A stretch of 64,000 nt of DNA from Aegilops tauschii subsp. strangulata. Its lineage: Eukaryota > Streptophyta > Magnoliopsida > Poales > Poaceae. Within the stretch, counting starts at the first letter, position 1, and each line of letters begins with the position of its first letter. The position numbers and the translations under genes are program-made. Below the pieces are notes generated by a model, which ran no database searches, was not told where the DNA came from, and saw only the letters and a list, made by a program, of their open reading frames with translations. Positions 23,682-36,831 of this stretch are shown piece after piece. The stretch is from contig NC_053039.3 in assembly GCF_002575655.3 (NCBI RefSeq), positions 373,093,633 through 373,157,632 of the forward strand. Reading direction: 5' to 3'.

Positions 23682-23829
23682 GCCACATGTCTTTGCGTTG
23701 GGTGTATCCATCGTCCTCGCGTGTCCACCGCATGTCCACTAGGTGGACAAGTGACCCAAACGGACAAAAAATGGACAAAATATGTGTGTCCGTTTGGGTC
23801 CCTGCGTTGGAGTTGCTCTTATACCACTA
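23682..23829 (+). mobile_element. Fragment of a small DNA transposon or MITE (tentative)
   Basis: The stretch has internally mirrored segments (GACCCAAACGGACAAA at about 23754, TGTCCGTTTGGGTCCC at about 23787) and ends GTTGGAGTTGCTCTTA, which read in reverse resembles the TAAGAGCAACTCCAACGC terminus of short non-autonomous DNA transposons in grasses. Its left part would be 12441-12525, separated by the LARD-like insertion (TSD GCCAC). No left terminal repeat is visible. Confidence 0.4.
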
Positions 23830-24694
23830 GATCGTTGCTTACCGCAACGCGTTGGCAGCGACAGAGGATGAGGTTCAGGATTGGGACACTCAGGTACCGC
23901 AGCCTCAACACTTCCAAATGGGACCAGATGGCTACTAGGGATGGTTATTACCAAGCTAGGCAAAAGCCAAAGCTTGGGGGAGTACATTTTCTCACCGACA
24001 TTACATTCATGTTCACACATTTCATTCAAGTTACAGGTGTTCATCCTTTTTTATTGTATAATCCATGTTACTTTTATTTTCTTACTTTCTTCTTGTATGT
24101 TTGAAAAAAACTGAAAATCCAAAAATATTTCTTGCTTCTTTTCCTTTTTCTTCTTTCTAGTTGTAACACCTCGCATGTAACTTGCCATATTTGTAACTCC
24201 GACTCTTGCCATTTTCGGCTATGTGTTAGGATATTCCCTCCGTGGTCGGGTTTGTCTTTCGTTTTGCATTTTGTCATGTCATGTATTTTCATATCATGCC
24301 ATCATGTGCATTGCATTTGCATACGTGTTCGTCTCATGCATCCGAGCATTTTCCCCGTTGTCCGTTTTGCAATCCGACGCTCCTATCTCCCCCGGTGCAT
24401 CCCTTTCGTTTTCTTTCGTGTGCGGGTGTCAAACTTTCTCGGAATGGACCGAGGCTTGTCAAGTGGCCTTATTACACCACCCGGAGACCACCGGTCAAGT
24501 TTCGTTCCATTTGGAGGTCGTTTGGTACTCCAACAGTTAACCGGGCATCCGCAAAGTCCATTTGAGTGTCCAGCAAAACCCCCTCAAAAACCAGCCCAAA
24601 ACCCACCAAACTCTCTTCCATGCTCTAGGTCGTTCGATCACGATCGTGTGGGCGAAAACCGCACCTCATTCGGTGCCTCCTTGCTCCCTCTACC

Positions 24695-24702
24695 TATAAA
24701 TA
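24695..24702 (+). promoter_or_regulatory. TATA box in the 4.2-kb solo LTR
   Basis: TATAAATA is followed about 45 bases later by a CpG-rich leader, consistent with the R/U5 start of the LTR transcript. Confidence 0.55.
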
Positions 24703-26652
24703 TGCGAGCATCCCGAAATAACATTCGCAGCCCCCGAAACCCTAAAAATCCCCTCGCGCCGCGCCGGACGCGTCCAGCGCCGCCGGACGAAATCGCCACC
24801 GCGCCCGCAGCCAATCCGGGGCCGACACGTGTCGCCCGGCCCGCCGCCGTACGCCGCGCCGCCCGCGGCCCGGGGAGCCCGCAGCCGGCCCGCGCGGGCC
24901 CGCGCTCTCCTCCGCGCCGGCGCCTCTCCCCGCCGCCCTGCTCGCCCGCCGCGCCGCCCCGCCGCCGGCCGGCCCCGCCGCGGCTCGCCGCCGCCGACCG
25001 CCGCGCCCGCCGCCGCCCCTCGCCGCCTCCGGCGCGCCACCGCCGCCTCCCTCCACCGGCGCTGCCTCCCTCCGGCCACCGTGCGCCCGTACCCCCGAGC
25101 CAGCCCTCGATCCCGATCTGATCAAAGGACAAGGTTGACACGAGACACCCTCCATTTTTTTGCCAAGTCTTTGACATTTTTACAGCATCTTGCCATGTTC
25201 GTGATGCCATAACTCCTTGCATGTAGCTCCGATTCGTGCGTGTAATATGTCAAATTGTTCGCCTCATGATGCTCTTCATTTTGTTCAATTGCACCATGTT
25301 CATTACAGGTCATCTTGATGCCCAAATATCTATTGGAAGAGGGCTAGTTGCTGTTATCTGCTGGTTCTCAACAGAACTTGGAGATTTGTCATTTTTGTAT
25401 CTTTAAATCTGTGTATCTTATGGGCATGAGCTCTACATGTGTTTTGAAGTATGTCATGCCATCTTTCCAGTGGTGTATTCCATGTATTTTTGTGATCTCC
25501 GTGGTGACTAGAACAAGCATGCAAAGTAGGCTCCGTAATGTTTCTGATTTCAGGGACTTAGTGATTTCTCTAAGTCCTTGTCTGCTGTTATTTTGTTGCC
25601 ATGTAAACTTGATGCTACAGAGAGATCCATGCATATTTTGGAGATGTTCGGTAAGGATGTTTTGTAGCTATAGTTGTAATTGATCCATTCCTGCCCTTGT
25701 TTGCAATTATGGAGTGCCATAGCAAAACTCAATCTTGCTCTACTTTTGCTATAAAATATTTCTGGCAGATTCTTAACATGATATGCAATTTTGCCAAGCT
25801 TATTGTAGTTGATCCATACATGATATGCTTTTATTCTTGCCATGGATAGCTTCATAAACATTCTATCTTGCTGTAGGTATGCTTAGTTTGTCATGCATTG
25901 CTCTGTAGTGAGTGTATCAAGCTCACAAATAGGCCTACATATTATTGTTTCTGCCATGCTCTGTTTTCTGCAAAGTCTAAGACCTGTTAACGAAACTTGC
26001 TATGTTTAGATGCTTGCCATCATATCTTCTGGTCCTTTTTGGCTTATGGTCAGTACGGGACTTTTGTCATATGCTTTTAGTAGAACACTGCCATGCCAAG
26101 TTTTTCTATGTTAAGTTCCTGTAGCATGTTGACTTCGTGCTCTGAACATTGCTACCTGATGCTGTTTTCTGCCATGTCCAGTTTTTCACCGTCTGTGATC
26201 CTGTTATTTTTTGCACTTTTGCCATGCTTGTTTGAGCTTGATATGTTGCGATCTAGCCGTAGCTCAGTGTTCATCTTTTGTCAAGAATCTCCTGTAGATT
26301 ACTGACATATGCTTTGTTGCTATGTTGAAGTGCTGTAGCATTGTTGCTTGTTGCATTTTAAGTGCTATCATGCTGTTAATCGCAGATTCGTGTCATTCTT
26401 GTTTTGCTTGCCATTTGCAAACCGTGCATCCGTTTCCGGTGATCTTTATATCGATTTCGACCGAAATCATCTTATCTTTCCAGTGGCATGCTTGGTTTGC
26501 CAAGTTACTGCCATGTTCATCATTTTCCTTCTGGAGCACGCATATGCATCGCATATCATATTTTGCATATCATACATGTTTTGCATCATGTTGCTTGTGC
26601 ATTTCTCGTGGTTGATTGTGGTTCCGTTTGTTTATGTTCTTGTCTTGGGTAG

Positions 26653-26736
26653 AGCCAGGAGACTAGTTCGTGAACGAGGAACCTGTTGAGTACGCTTACG
26701 AGGATCAAGCTTTCGACAACTCTGAGAACCTGGCAG
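26653..26736 (+). other. Exon-like segment in the solo LTR
   Basis: It follows TTGGGTAG and precedes CAG|GCAAGA. The frame reads N-E-E-P-V-E-Y-A-Y-E-D-Q and ends in phase 1 after N-L-A, with one in-frame TAG at 26664-26666. Layout matches the LARD LTR segment at 13805-13879. Confidence 0.4.
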
Positions 26737-27972
26737 GCAAGATGACCACCCCTCGAAATCACTTCTATCTTTGCTTTGCTAGTTGTTCGCTCTATTGCCA
26801 TGCTGCGCTACCTATCACTTGCCATATCATGTCTCCCATTTTGCCATGTCAGCCTCTAACCATCCTTTCCTAGCAAACCGTTGTTTGGCTAAGTTACCGC
26901 TTTTGCTCAGCCCCTCTTATAGCGTTGCTAGTTGCAGGTGAAGTTGAAGTTTGTTCCATGTTGGAACATGGATATGTTGGGATATCACAATATCTCTTAT
27001 TTAATTAATGCATCTATATATTTTGGTTAAGGGTGGAAGGCTCGGCCTTATGCCTGGTGTTTTGTTCGACTCTTGCCGCCCTAGTTTCTGAGATACCGGG
27101 ATTATGTTCCTTCAGTTTGCGTTCCTTACGCGGTCGGGTGATTTATGGGACCCCCTTGACAGTTCGCCTTGAATAAAACTCCTCCAGCAAGGCCCAACCT
27201 TGGTTTTACCATTTGCCGCCTAAGCCTTTTCCCCCGGGTTTTCGCGAGCCCGAGGGTCATCTTTATTTTAAACCCCCGGACCAGTGCTCCTTCGAGTGCT
27301 GTCCCAAACCGAGCGATGTCCGGCGCCCCCTGGGCAACCAGGGTCTATGCCAACCCGACGTCTGGCTCATCCGTTGTGCCCTGAGATAGAGATATGTGCA
27401 GCTCCTATCGGGATTTGTCGGCACATTCGGGGGCTTTGCTGGTCTTGTTTTACCATTGTCGAAATGTCTTGTAAACCGGGATTCCGAGACTGGTCGGGTC
27501 TTTCCGGGAGAAGGTTTATCCTTCGTTGACCGTGAGAGCTTATGATGGGCTAAGTTGGGACACCCCTGCAGGGTATTATCTTTCGAAAGCCGTGCCCGCG
27601 GTTATGAGGCAGATGGGAATTTGTTAATGTCCGGTTGTAGAGAACTTGTCACTTGACCCAATTAAAATTACATCAACTGCGTGTGTAGCCGTGATGGTCT
27701 CTTCTCGGTGGAGTCCGGGAAGTGAACAAGGACTGTGTTATGTATGACATAAGTAGGAGTTCAGGATCACTTCTTGGTCATTGCTAGATGACGACCGCTC
27801 CATTGCTTCTCTTCTCGCTCTCTCTTGCGTATGTTAGCCACCATATATGCTTTTGCCGCTGCAGCTCCACCTTATTATACCTCCCTTTCCTATAAGCTTA
27901 AATAGTCTTGATCTCGCGGGTGTGAGATTGCTGAGTCCTCGTGACTCACAGATTCTACCAAAACAGTTGCAG

Positions 27973-28070
27973 GTGCCGACGATGCCAGTGCCGATGATGG
28001 GGTCGATCTCAAGTGGGAGTTCGACGAGGAACGTGGTCGTTACTATGTGTCTTTTCCTGATGATCAGTAG
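27973..28070 (+). other. Acidic terminal exon-like segment in the solo LTR
   Basis: It follows GTTGCAG (acceptor AG 27971-27972). Entered in phase 1, it reads an uninterrupted Asp-rich peptide with a [10 protein letters not shown] tail and TAG at 28068-28070. Confidence 0.4.
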
Positions 28071-29259
28071 TGGAGCCCAGTTGGGACGATCGGGGATCTA
28101 GCATTTGGGGTTGTCTTATTTTCATCTGGATTTTGACCGTAGTCAGTCTATATGATTGTATTTTGGATGATGTATGAGATATATTTATGTATTGTGTGAA
28201 GTGGCGATTGTAAGCCAACTCTTTATCCCATTCTTGTTCATTACATGGGATTGTATGAAGATGACCCTTCTTGTGACATACCCACTATGCGGTTATGCCT
28301 CTAAGTCGTGCCTCGACACGTGGGAGATATAGCCGCATCGTGGGCGTTACACTAGTTTAAATTGGTTATAGTTTAAGAGAAAACCCAAAAATATTTCTCG
28401 TTTCTTCTTTTGCTTGTTGGGAGCTTTCCCGCATAAATAATTTTTTGACGTTTTTGTTTTTCCTTCGTTAATTTGCTTTCTTCTTCAAGAAAAAAATAAA
28501 AACTCTAAAAATATCTCAATGTGTTTCTCTGAAATTCTTTTCTATTGTTGAGTCATCATAAGGAGAAGACCACGATAAAAATGTTGAGTCGCTCTCATAT
28601 GCATTATTATTGATCTAACAAAGAGCCATATTATTTTGTCTTCTCCTTTGAATACAATGTTTGTAGATCCCCGCTTAGTCCATGACACTGTTGCATTATT
28701 ATTATTTTCATATCATTCGATCATGCAAGTGAAAGGCAATAATGATGATATATGATGAAGTGACTATGACAAAGAAAAGCGGGTATGAACTCAATTTGTT
28801 GTTGTTTTTGTAAATATGTTTAACTCAGTATCCGTGATCAAATATATTATGATTAAACATGTTTATGATGAAAATTAGAGATTATGGATGCTCATGCCAT
28901 GCTTAAGTAGGTAGGCGTAGATAATGATGTATCTTGGGTGTCAACATGCATTAAAATGGTTATGATGTAGTATGATGATATGGTATCCTCCTTTGAATGT
29001 TTCAAGTGGCTTGACTTGGCACATGTTCACACATGTAGTTGATTCAAAACCAACATAGCCTCCACGATATTTATGTACATGGTCCTTATATCCTATTCAT
29101 GCTAATATTCAATGTTAATTATTCACAATGCATGTTTATGATCGTTTTCGCTCTTTAGTTGTCGCTTCTCAATCTATTTGTTAGCATTCACATATACTAA
29201 GCGGGAACTGCTTCTGCATCCAAATCCTTAAACAAAAGTTATTCTAGATGAGTCAATAG

Positions 29260-31041
29260 TGTTGGAAATATGCCCTAGAGGCAATAATAAATTGGTTATT
29301 ATTATATTTCCTTGTTCATGATAATCGTTTATTATCCATGCTAGAATTGTATTGATAGGAAACTCAGATACATGTGTGGATACATAGACAACACCAAGTC
29401 CCTAGTAAGCCTCTAGTTGACTAGCTCGTTCATCAATAGATGGTTACGGTTTCCTGACCATGGACATTGGATGTCATTGATAACGGGATCACATCATTAG
29501 GAGAATGATGTGATGGACAAGACCCAATCCTAAGCCTAGCACAAGATCGTGTAGTTCGTTTGCTCAGAGCTTTTCTAATGTCAAGTATCAGTTCCTTAGA
29601 CCCTGAGATTGTGCAACTCCCGGATACCATAGGAATGCTTTGGGTGTACCAAACGTCACAACGTAACTGGGTGGCTATAAAGGTGCACTACAGGTATCTC
29701 CGAAAGTGTCTGTTGGGTTGGCACGAATCGAGACTGGGATTTGTCACTCCGTGTAAACGGAGAGGTATCTCTGGGCCCACTCGGTAGGACATCATCATAA
29801 TGTGCACAATGTGACCAAGGAGTTGATCACGGGATGATGTGAGTTACGGAACGAGCAAAGAGACTTGCCGGTAACGAGATTGAACAAGGTATAGGGATAC
29901 CGACGATCGAATCTCGGGCAAGTAACATACCGATAGACAAAGGGAATTGAATACGGGATTGATTGAATCCCCGACATCGTGGTTCATCCGATGAGATCAT
30001 CGTGGAACATGTGGGAGCCAACATGGGTATCCAGATCCCGCTGTTGGTTATTGACCGGAGAACGTCTCGGTCATGTCTGCATGGTTCCCGAACCCGTAGG
30101 GTCTACACGCTTAAGGTTCGATGACGCCAGGGTTATAGGGAAAGCATGTACGTGGTTACCGAATGTTGTTCGGAGTCCCGGATGAGATCCCGGACGTCAC
30201 GAGGAGTTCCGGAATGGTCCGGAGGTAAAGATTTATATATGGGAAGTCCTGTTTTGGTCACCGAAAAAGTTTCGGGTGAAATCGGTAATGTACCGGGACC
30301 ACCGGGAGGGTCCCGGGGGTCCACCAAGTGGGGCCACCAGCCCCAGAAGGCTGCGTGGGCCAAGTGTGGGAGGGACCAGCCCCAGGTGGGTTGGTGCGCC
30401 CCCCACCAAGGCCCAAGGCGCATGGGAGAGTGGGAGGGGGCAAACCCTAGGTCCAGATGGGCCTTAGGGCCCATCTAGTGGGGCGCCCCCCCTCTCCTCC
30501 CCTTGGCCGCCCCCCTTGATGGGATCTAGGGCTGGCCGCCTCCTCTTGGGGGTGGAAACCCTAAAGGGGGCGCAGCCCCCTCCCCCTATATATAGTTGAG
30601 GTTTGGGCTGCCCAAGACACACGAGAACGTCTCTCTTTCGGCGCAGCCCTACCCCTCTCCCTCCTCCTCCTCTCCCGCGGTGCTTGGCGAAGCCCTGCGG
30701 GATTGCCACGCTCCTCCACCACCACCACGCCGTCGTGCTGCTGCTGGATGGAGTCTTCCCCAACCTCTCCCTCTCTCCTTGCTGGATCAAGGCATGGGAG
30801 ACGTCACCGGGCTGCACGTGTGTTGAACGCGGAGGCGCCGTGGTTCGGCGCTTAGATCGGAATCAACCGCGATCTGAATCGCTACGAGTACGACTCCCTC
30901 ATCCGCGTTCTTGCAATGCTTCCGCATCGCGATCTACAATGGTATGTAGATGCACTCCCCTTCCCCTCGTTGCTAGATTACTCCCTAGATTGATCTTGGT
31001 GATGCGTAGAAAATTTTGAATTTCTGCTACGTTCCCCAACA
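29260..31041 (+). repeat. Copia solo LTR, Angela/WIS/BARE type (1782 bp)
   Basis: It starts TGTTGGAAATATGCCC and ends ACGTTCCCCAACA, the hallmark termini of the abundant Triticeae Copia group. A TATATATAG box sits at 30587-30595. No PBS or interior is attached. Flanking pentamers AATAG (left) and ACTAT (right) agree at three of five positions, so the duplication is decayed or absent. Confidence 0.9.
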
Positions 31042-32020
31042 ACTATATCTATCTATATGCGGTATTACTCTGCTGTTCCAAGTAAATTTGCATGTGCCAC
31101 CTCTAAATATTCAAATGAACATTTGTTTTGTGTACCCGTACCGCTCATGGAGTGACAGGGTGTGGTCAGTATCTTCCATGATTAGTGTTTATTCACTTGT
31201 CATTGCACGAGAGGGGCCAGTAATCGGTATGCCCAGTCCCATGATTAAATTGCAAGATAATAGAACAAACTCCCCCGGAAAGTTGTTGGAATGGAGGGCA
31301 CCCGAGGATTCGGCTAGCCATGGCTTGTGCTTGTTGGTGGAAGGGGAGTAAACTTTACTTTACTGCTTGGGAACCGCCGCTAATTTGTTTAGTGTGGAAG
31401 ATATTAAGAACTCTTGGTCATAACATTGACAGGAAAGACATACCTCCCAAAATTATATTTATCTCTGATTTAAACTTCGACTCTGACATCTCTGCAAATC
31501 CTTGCTTCCCTCTGCGAAGGGCCTGTCTATTTACTTTTATTTTATTTTATTTTTATTATTGAGTCATCACCTTCTCAAACAACACCAGTCCTGAGAGGAC
31601 TATTGTCATTCTTATGTATTATGTATAGTTAATATTGTGTGCATCATGAATGGATCTCTTCTACCAGGAATTACAATGTTTAGTCAATGCTAGAACTTTA
31701 GAGGTGCCCTACATTTATGTTTTGCGGCCTCAGAAAGGGCTAGCGAGATACCATGTTGTCGTATTATACCATGATAGTTCTGAAAAAGTGTTGGCATTTG
31801 AGATATATTATTATTGCTCACTAGTTGATTATGCCATTGCTATGAGTGAATATAATTTCTAAGATGTATCATTTGTATGGTTAGTTATGATCTTTGCTGA
31901 AAACTCATGTATTATTTAAGCATATATATAGAACAAAAGAGTTCGTAAAGGGTTTTTTACCACTTTCAATTTGTCAACTAAGTTGCTTAAGGACAAGCAA
32001 TGAGTTAACCTTGTGGGAGT
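31042..32020 (+). other. 3' interior of the second Athila-like element
   Basis: It is a non-coding stretch with phrases seen in this Athila-like family (for example TGCGAAGGGCCTGTCTATTT near 31516 and GGCTAGCGAGATACC near 31738). It ends in GGACAAGCAATGAG and a short purine stretch GTGGGAGT before the LTR. Frames here are short and lack domain motifs. Confidence 0.6.
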
Positions 32021-33420
32021 TGATATTTCTTCGTCGTATCTACTTTTCTAACACTTCTGCTCTTGTTTTGGACTCTAATCTGCATGATTTGAATGAAACT
32101 AACCCAGACTCACGTTGTTTTCAGCAGAACTACCATGGTGTTGTTTTTTGTGCAGAAATAGAAGTTCTCGGAATTGCACGAAACTTTTTAGAGATCTTTT
32201 ATGGAATAAATAAAAAATACTGGTGCAAAGACCCACTGGAGGGGGCCACCTGCTGCCCACGAGGCACCAGGGCGCGCCCCAGTGGCTTGTGGGCCCCATG
32301 AGGCTCCGCTGACCCTAATCTCAGCACTATAAATTCATAATTCCCGAGAAAAAAATCAGGAAGGAAGTTTCATCACATTTTACGATACAAAGCTGCCGGC
32401 ACCTCCTGTTCTTCATTCAGAGGCCAGATCTGGAGTCCGTCCAGGGCTCCAGAGAGTGGGATTCGTCGCCATCATCATCACCAACCCTTCCTCATCACCA
32501 ATTTCATGATGCTCAACAGTGAGTAACTCCTTCGTAGGCTTGCTGGACGGTGATGGGTTGGATGAGATTTATCATGTAATCGAGTTAGTTTTGTTAGGGC
32601 TTGATCCCTATTATCCACTATGTTCTGAGATTGATGCTGGTAAGACTTTGCTATGCTTAATGCTTGTCACTAGGGCCCCAATGCCATGATTTCAGATTTG
32701 AACCCTTTATCTTTTCATGAATATATTTGTGTTTTTTATCCTATCTTGCAAGTTATACACACCTATTACGTGTTATGATCCATATACCCCAAAGTAACAA
32801 TAATTGGGATTCTTTTCGATGATTACCGTAGTTTGAGGAGTTCATGTATTCACTATGTATTAATAATTTGTTCCAGCTCTCTATTAAAAGGATGCCTTAA
32901 TATCCCTTAGTTTACTTATGGACCCTGTTGCCAAGGGAGGGTATGACAAAAGATGTCATTCAAGTTCTTATCATAAGCATGTATGACTATATACGAAACA
33001 CATGCATACATTAGATTGATGAATTGAAGCTAGTTATGTATCCTCCTAGGTTATAACTGTTACACGTTGAATGATAAGCAACATAATTATCCATCACCGA
33101 CCCAATGCCTACGACTTTCGCATATTGATCTTTGCTAAGTTACTACTGTTGTTGCTACTGCTGTTACAATTGCTACAAAACTATTACTGCTACCGTTACC
33201 ACTACTATGGCTATCATTGTTACCACTACGAAATTATCATACTACTGTGCTACTGATCACTGTGCTGCAGATATTTAGTTCTCCAAGTGTGGTTGAATTG
33301 ATAACTCAACTGTCAATACTCGCAAATATTCTTTGGCTCCCCTTGTGTCTGATCAATAAATTTGGGTTGAATACTCTACACTCAAAAATTGTTGCGATCC
33401 CCTATACTTTTGAGTTATCA
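32021..33420 (+). repeat. 3' LTR of the second Athila-like element (1400 bp)
   Basis: It begins TGATATTTCTTCGTCG, a decayed TGATACGTCTCCGTCG, and ends TTTTGAGTTATCA. It aligns along its length with 58614-60015. A TATAAAT box lies at 32328-32334. Near its end is a degenerate trinucleotide tract of TTACTACTG/TGCTAC units (about 33138-33260). Confidence 0.88.
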
Positions 33421-33865
33421 CCCGTCAGAGGAATGGATAATGTGCTGGAAGATCCTCTAGATGGGCAAATAAGAGAGCTTTATTCAGACAAACGCCTTTG
33501 TAGGACAATCAGGCAAAACACGGTCACAAGGAAGCTAGGGGTTTCATCAAGTTAGCTCTCGGTCCCATTTGATGTGCAGGCTTGTTTCGCACAAAGATGC
33601 GACAGGAGATTTGCTAGCATGTTTACTTACTGAATAACAAAAGGCAAAAATTTATTGCTATGCTCTGTTATTCTAACAGGATAGGAGCTACAATTGAACG
33701 AAATTGTGGCACGTGTTCTAGTGTGTCACCAACTCCAAGCAATCAACTTCCATTATCACATATGAGAACTCTTGTAGAGTAGCAAAACAAATTGCATCAC
33801 CTAGTTAAAAAGTTTAAATAATTGGACGATCTGAAACCCCATGTATGGCTTGCATCATGACCCAA
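33421..33865. other. Unassigned spacer between transposons (445 bp)
   Basis: I recognise no element or domain here. A short plus-strand frame from 33432 to 33555 has ordinary codon content, with no start context or homology I can name. It may be a relic of an older element. Confidence 0.5.
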
Positions 33866-33870
33866 CCAAT

Positions 33871-35597
33871 TGAAGGAAATATGCCCTAGTGGACATAATA
33901 AAGTTGTTATTTATATTTCCTTATATCATGATAAATGTTTATTATTCATGCTAGAATTGTATTAATCGGAAACTTAGTACATGTGTGAATACATAGACAA
34001 ACAGAGTGTCACTAGTATGCCTCTACTTGACTAGCTCGTTGAATCAAAGATGGTTAAGTTTCCTAACCATAGACATGATTTGTCATTTGATTAACGGGAT
34101 CACATAATTAGATAATGATGTGATTGACTTGACCCATTCCGTTAGCTTAGCATTTGATCGTTTAGTATATTGCTATTGCTTTCTTCATGACTTATACATG
34201 TTCCTATGGCTATGAGATTATGCGACTCCCCAATACGGGAGGAACACTTTGTGTGCTACCAAATGTCACAACGTAACTGGGTGATGATAAAGGTGCTCTA
34301 CAGGTGTCTCCGATGGTACTTGTTGAGTTGGCATAGATCAAGATTAGGATTTGTCACTCCGATTGTCGGATAGGTATCTCTGGGCCCTCTCGGTAATGCA
34401 CAACACTATAAGCCTTGCAAGCAATGTAACTAATGAGTTAGTTGCCGGATGATGCATTATGGAACGAGTAAAGAGACTTGCTGGTAACGAGATTGAACTA
34501 GGTATTGAGATACCGACGATCGAATCTTGGGCAAGTAACATACCGATGACAAAGGGAACAACGTATGTTGTTATGCGGTTTGACCGATAAAGATCTTCGT
34601 AGAATATGTGGGAACCAATATGAGCATCCAGGTTCCGCTATTGGTTATTGACCGGAGATGAGTCTCGGTCATAGTTCTCGAACCCGTAGGGTCCGCACGT
34701 TAACGTTCGGTGATGATCGGTATTATGAGTTTATGTATTTTGATGTACCGAAGGTAGTTCGGAGTCCCAGATATGATCACGGACATGACGAGGAGTCTCG
34801 AAATCGTCGAGACATAAATGTCTATATATTGGAAGCCTATATTTGGACATCGGAATAGTTCCGGGTGAAATCGGGATTTTATCGGAGTACCGGGAGGTTA
34901 CCGGAACCCCCCGGTAAGTGTATGGGCCTTATTGGGCCATAGTGGAGAGAGAGAGAGGAGACCAGGGCAGGCCGTGCGCCCCCTCTCCCTCTGGTCCAAA
35001 TTGGACTAGGAGGCGGGCGGCGCCCCCCTTTCCTTCCTCCCTCTCTCCCCCTTCCTTCTCTCCTAGTCCAACTAGGGAAGGGGGGAATCCTACTCCCGAT
35101 GGGAGTAGGACTCCTCCAGGTCGCGCCATAGAGGGCCGGCCCTCCCCCTTCCTCCACTCCTTTATATACGGGGGAGGGGGGCACCCCATAGATACACAAG
35201 TTGACCATTAATCTCTTAGTCGTGTGCGGTGCCCCCCTCCACCATAATCCACCTCGGTCATATCGTAGTGGTGCTTAGGCGAAGCCCTGCGTCGGTAGCA
35301 TCATCATCACCGTCATCACGCCGTCGTGCTGACGGAACTCTCCCTCGAAGCTCTACTGGATCATGAGATCGTGGGACGTCACCGAGCTGAACGTGTGCAG
35401 ATCGCGGAGGTGCCGTACGTTCGGTGCTAGGATCGGTCGATCGTGAAGACGTATGACTACATCATCCGCGTTGTCATAACACTTCCGCTTACGGTCTACG
35501 AGGGTACGTGGACGACACTCTCCCCTCTCGTTGCTATGCATCACCATGATCTAGCGTGTGCGTAGGAATTTTTTTGAAATTACTACGTTCCCCAACA
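33871..35597 (+). repeat. 5' LTR of Copia element A (1727 bp)
   Basis: It starts TGAAGGAAATATGCCC and ends GTTCCCCAACA. The TTATATA box is at 35162-35168, with a hairpin of 10-bp arms just upstream (35088-35110). The reverse complement of this LTR occurs at 36896-38624. Confidence 0.92.
35162..35168 (+). promoter_or_regulatory. TATA box of LTR A with upstream hairpin
   Basis: TTATATAC follows a GC-rich stretch. The hairpin arms TCCTACTCCC and GGGAGTAGGA with a 3-nt loop lie about 50 bases upstream. The same arrangement exists in the minus-strand LTR B. Confidence 0.5.
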
Positions 35598-35598
35598 A

Positions 35599-35611
35599 TG
35601 GCATTCGAACC
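35599..35611 (+). other. Primer-binding site of element A (decayed)
   Basis: TGGCATTCGAACC lies one base after the LTR end, at the place where BARE-like elements carry a TGGCATC-type or TGGTATCAGAGC-type PBS. Confidence 0.6.
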
Positions 35612-36831
35612 AGGTTTATGCGTAGATGTTATATGCACGAGTAGAGCACAAGTGAGTTGTGGGCGATACAAGTCATACTTCTTACCAGCATGTCATACTT
35701 TGATTCGGAGGTATTGTTGGATGAAGCGGTCCGGACCGACATTATGCGTACGCTTACGCGAGACTGGTTCTACCGACGTGCTTCGCACACAGGTGGCTGG
35801 CGGGTGTCAGTTTCTCCAACTTTAGTTAAATCGAGTGTGGCTACGCCCGGTCCTTGTGAAGGTTAAAACAGCACATACTTGACGAAATATCATTGTGGTT
35901 TTGATGCGTAGGTAAGAACGATTCTTGCTCAGCCCGTAGCAGCCACGTAAAACTTGCCACAACAAAGTAGAGGACGTCTAACTTTTTTTTGCAGGGCATG
36001 TTGTGATGTGATATGGTCAAGACATTATGCTAAATTTTATTGTATGAGATGATCATGTATTGTAACAGAGTTATCGGCAACTGGCAGGAGCCATATGGTT
36101 GTCGCTTTATTGTATGAAATGCAATCGCCATGTAATTGCTTTACTTTATCACTAAGCGGTAGCGATAGTCGTAGAAGCAATAGTTGACGGGACGACAACG
36201 ATGCTACGATGGAGATCAAGGTGTCGCGCCGATGACGATGGTGATCATGATAGTGCTTTGGAGATGGAGATCAAAGGCACAAGATGATGATGGCCATATC
36301 ATATCACTTATATTGATTGCATATGATGTTTATCTTTTATGCATCTTATTTTGCTTAGATCGAGGGTAGCATTATAAGACGATCTCTCACTAAATTTCAA
36401 GGTATAAGTGTTCTCCCTGAGTATGCACCATTGCGAAAGTTCGTTGTGCCGAGACACCACGTGATGATCGGGTGTGATAAGCTCTACGTTCACCTACAAC
36501 GGGTGCAAGCCAGTTTTGCACATGCAGAATACTCGAGTTAAACCTGACGAGCCTAGCATATGCAGATATGGCCTCGGAACACTGAGACCGAAAGGTCGAG
36601 CGTGAATCATATAGTAGATATGATCAACATAGTGATGTTCACCATTGAAAACTACACCATCTCACGTGATGATCGGACATGGTTTAGTTGATTTGGATCA
36701 CGTGATCACTTAGTTGATTAGAGGGATGTCTATCTAATTGGGAGTTCTTAAGTAATTTGATTAATTGAACTTTAATTTATCATGAACTTAGTACCTGATA
36801 GTATTTTGCATGTCTATGTTGTTGTAGATAG
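35612..36831 (+). other. Untranslated leader of Copia element A
   Basis: It is 1.2 kb long with no significant frame and matches, in reverse complement, the leader of element B (45759-46960). Long structured leaders between PBS and gag are typical of BARE-like elements. Confidence 0.75.

Larger units (their letters stand above)
24162..28351 (+). repeat. Gypsy solo LTR (4190 bp) with TSD CTAGT
   Basis: It begins TGTAACACCTCGCATG and ends GTGGGCGTTACA, and is flanked by CTAGT at 24157-24161 and 28352-28356. No interior or second LTR exists, so it is the product of LTR-LTR recombination. Inside are a TATAAATA box (24695-24702), a very CpG-rich leader (about 24740-25110), an exon-like segment (26653-26736, donor GCAAGA) and a terminal exon-like segment (27973-28070) ending P-D-D-Q-stop. 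Long frames in the CpG-rich leader are compositional. Confidence 0.93.
23830..33420 (+). mobile_element. Second Athila-like Gypsy element, 5'-truncated and twice interrupted
   Basis: Parts visible are a gag tail and 3' flank (23830-24161), interior (28357-29259), 3' interior (31042-32020) and 3' LTR (32021-33420). They are interrupted by a Gypsy solo LTR at 24162-28351 and an Angela-type solo LTR at 29260-31041. The gag-like tail ends HFQMGPDGY then a stop near 23938, and the purine motif AAGCTTGGGGGAGTAC follows at about 23968. The 5' LTR, PBS and most of gag are absent. The 3' LTR family is the same as the solo LTR at 58614-60015. Confidence 0.75.

Noticed and set aside
24132..25222. Long open frames on both strands (up to 329 codons), Pro/Arg/Ala-rich
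   Set aside because: They lie in the CpG-rich leader of a solo LTR with clear TSDs; composition makes all frames open and no domain is recognisable.
30133..31019. Several frames of 60-138 codons on both strands
   Set aside because: All are inside the GC-rich part of an Angela-type LTR; no domain and no start context.
33421..33865. Possible gene fragment with a 40-residue hydrophilic frame
   Set aside because: It has no start context, splice signal or recognisable motif; listed only as unassigned spacer.
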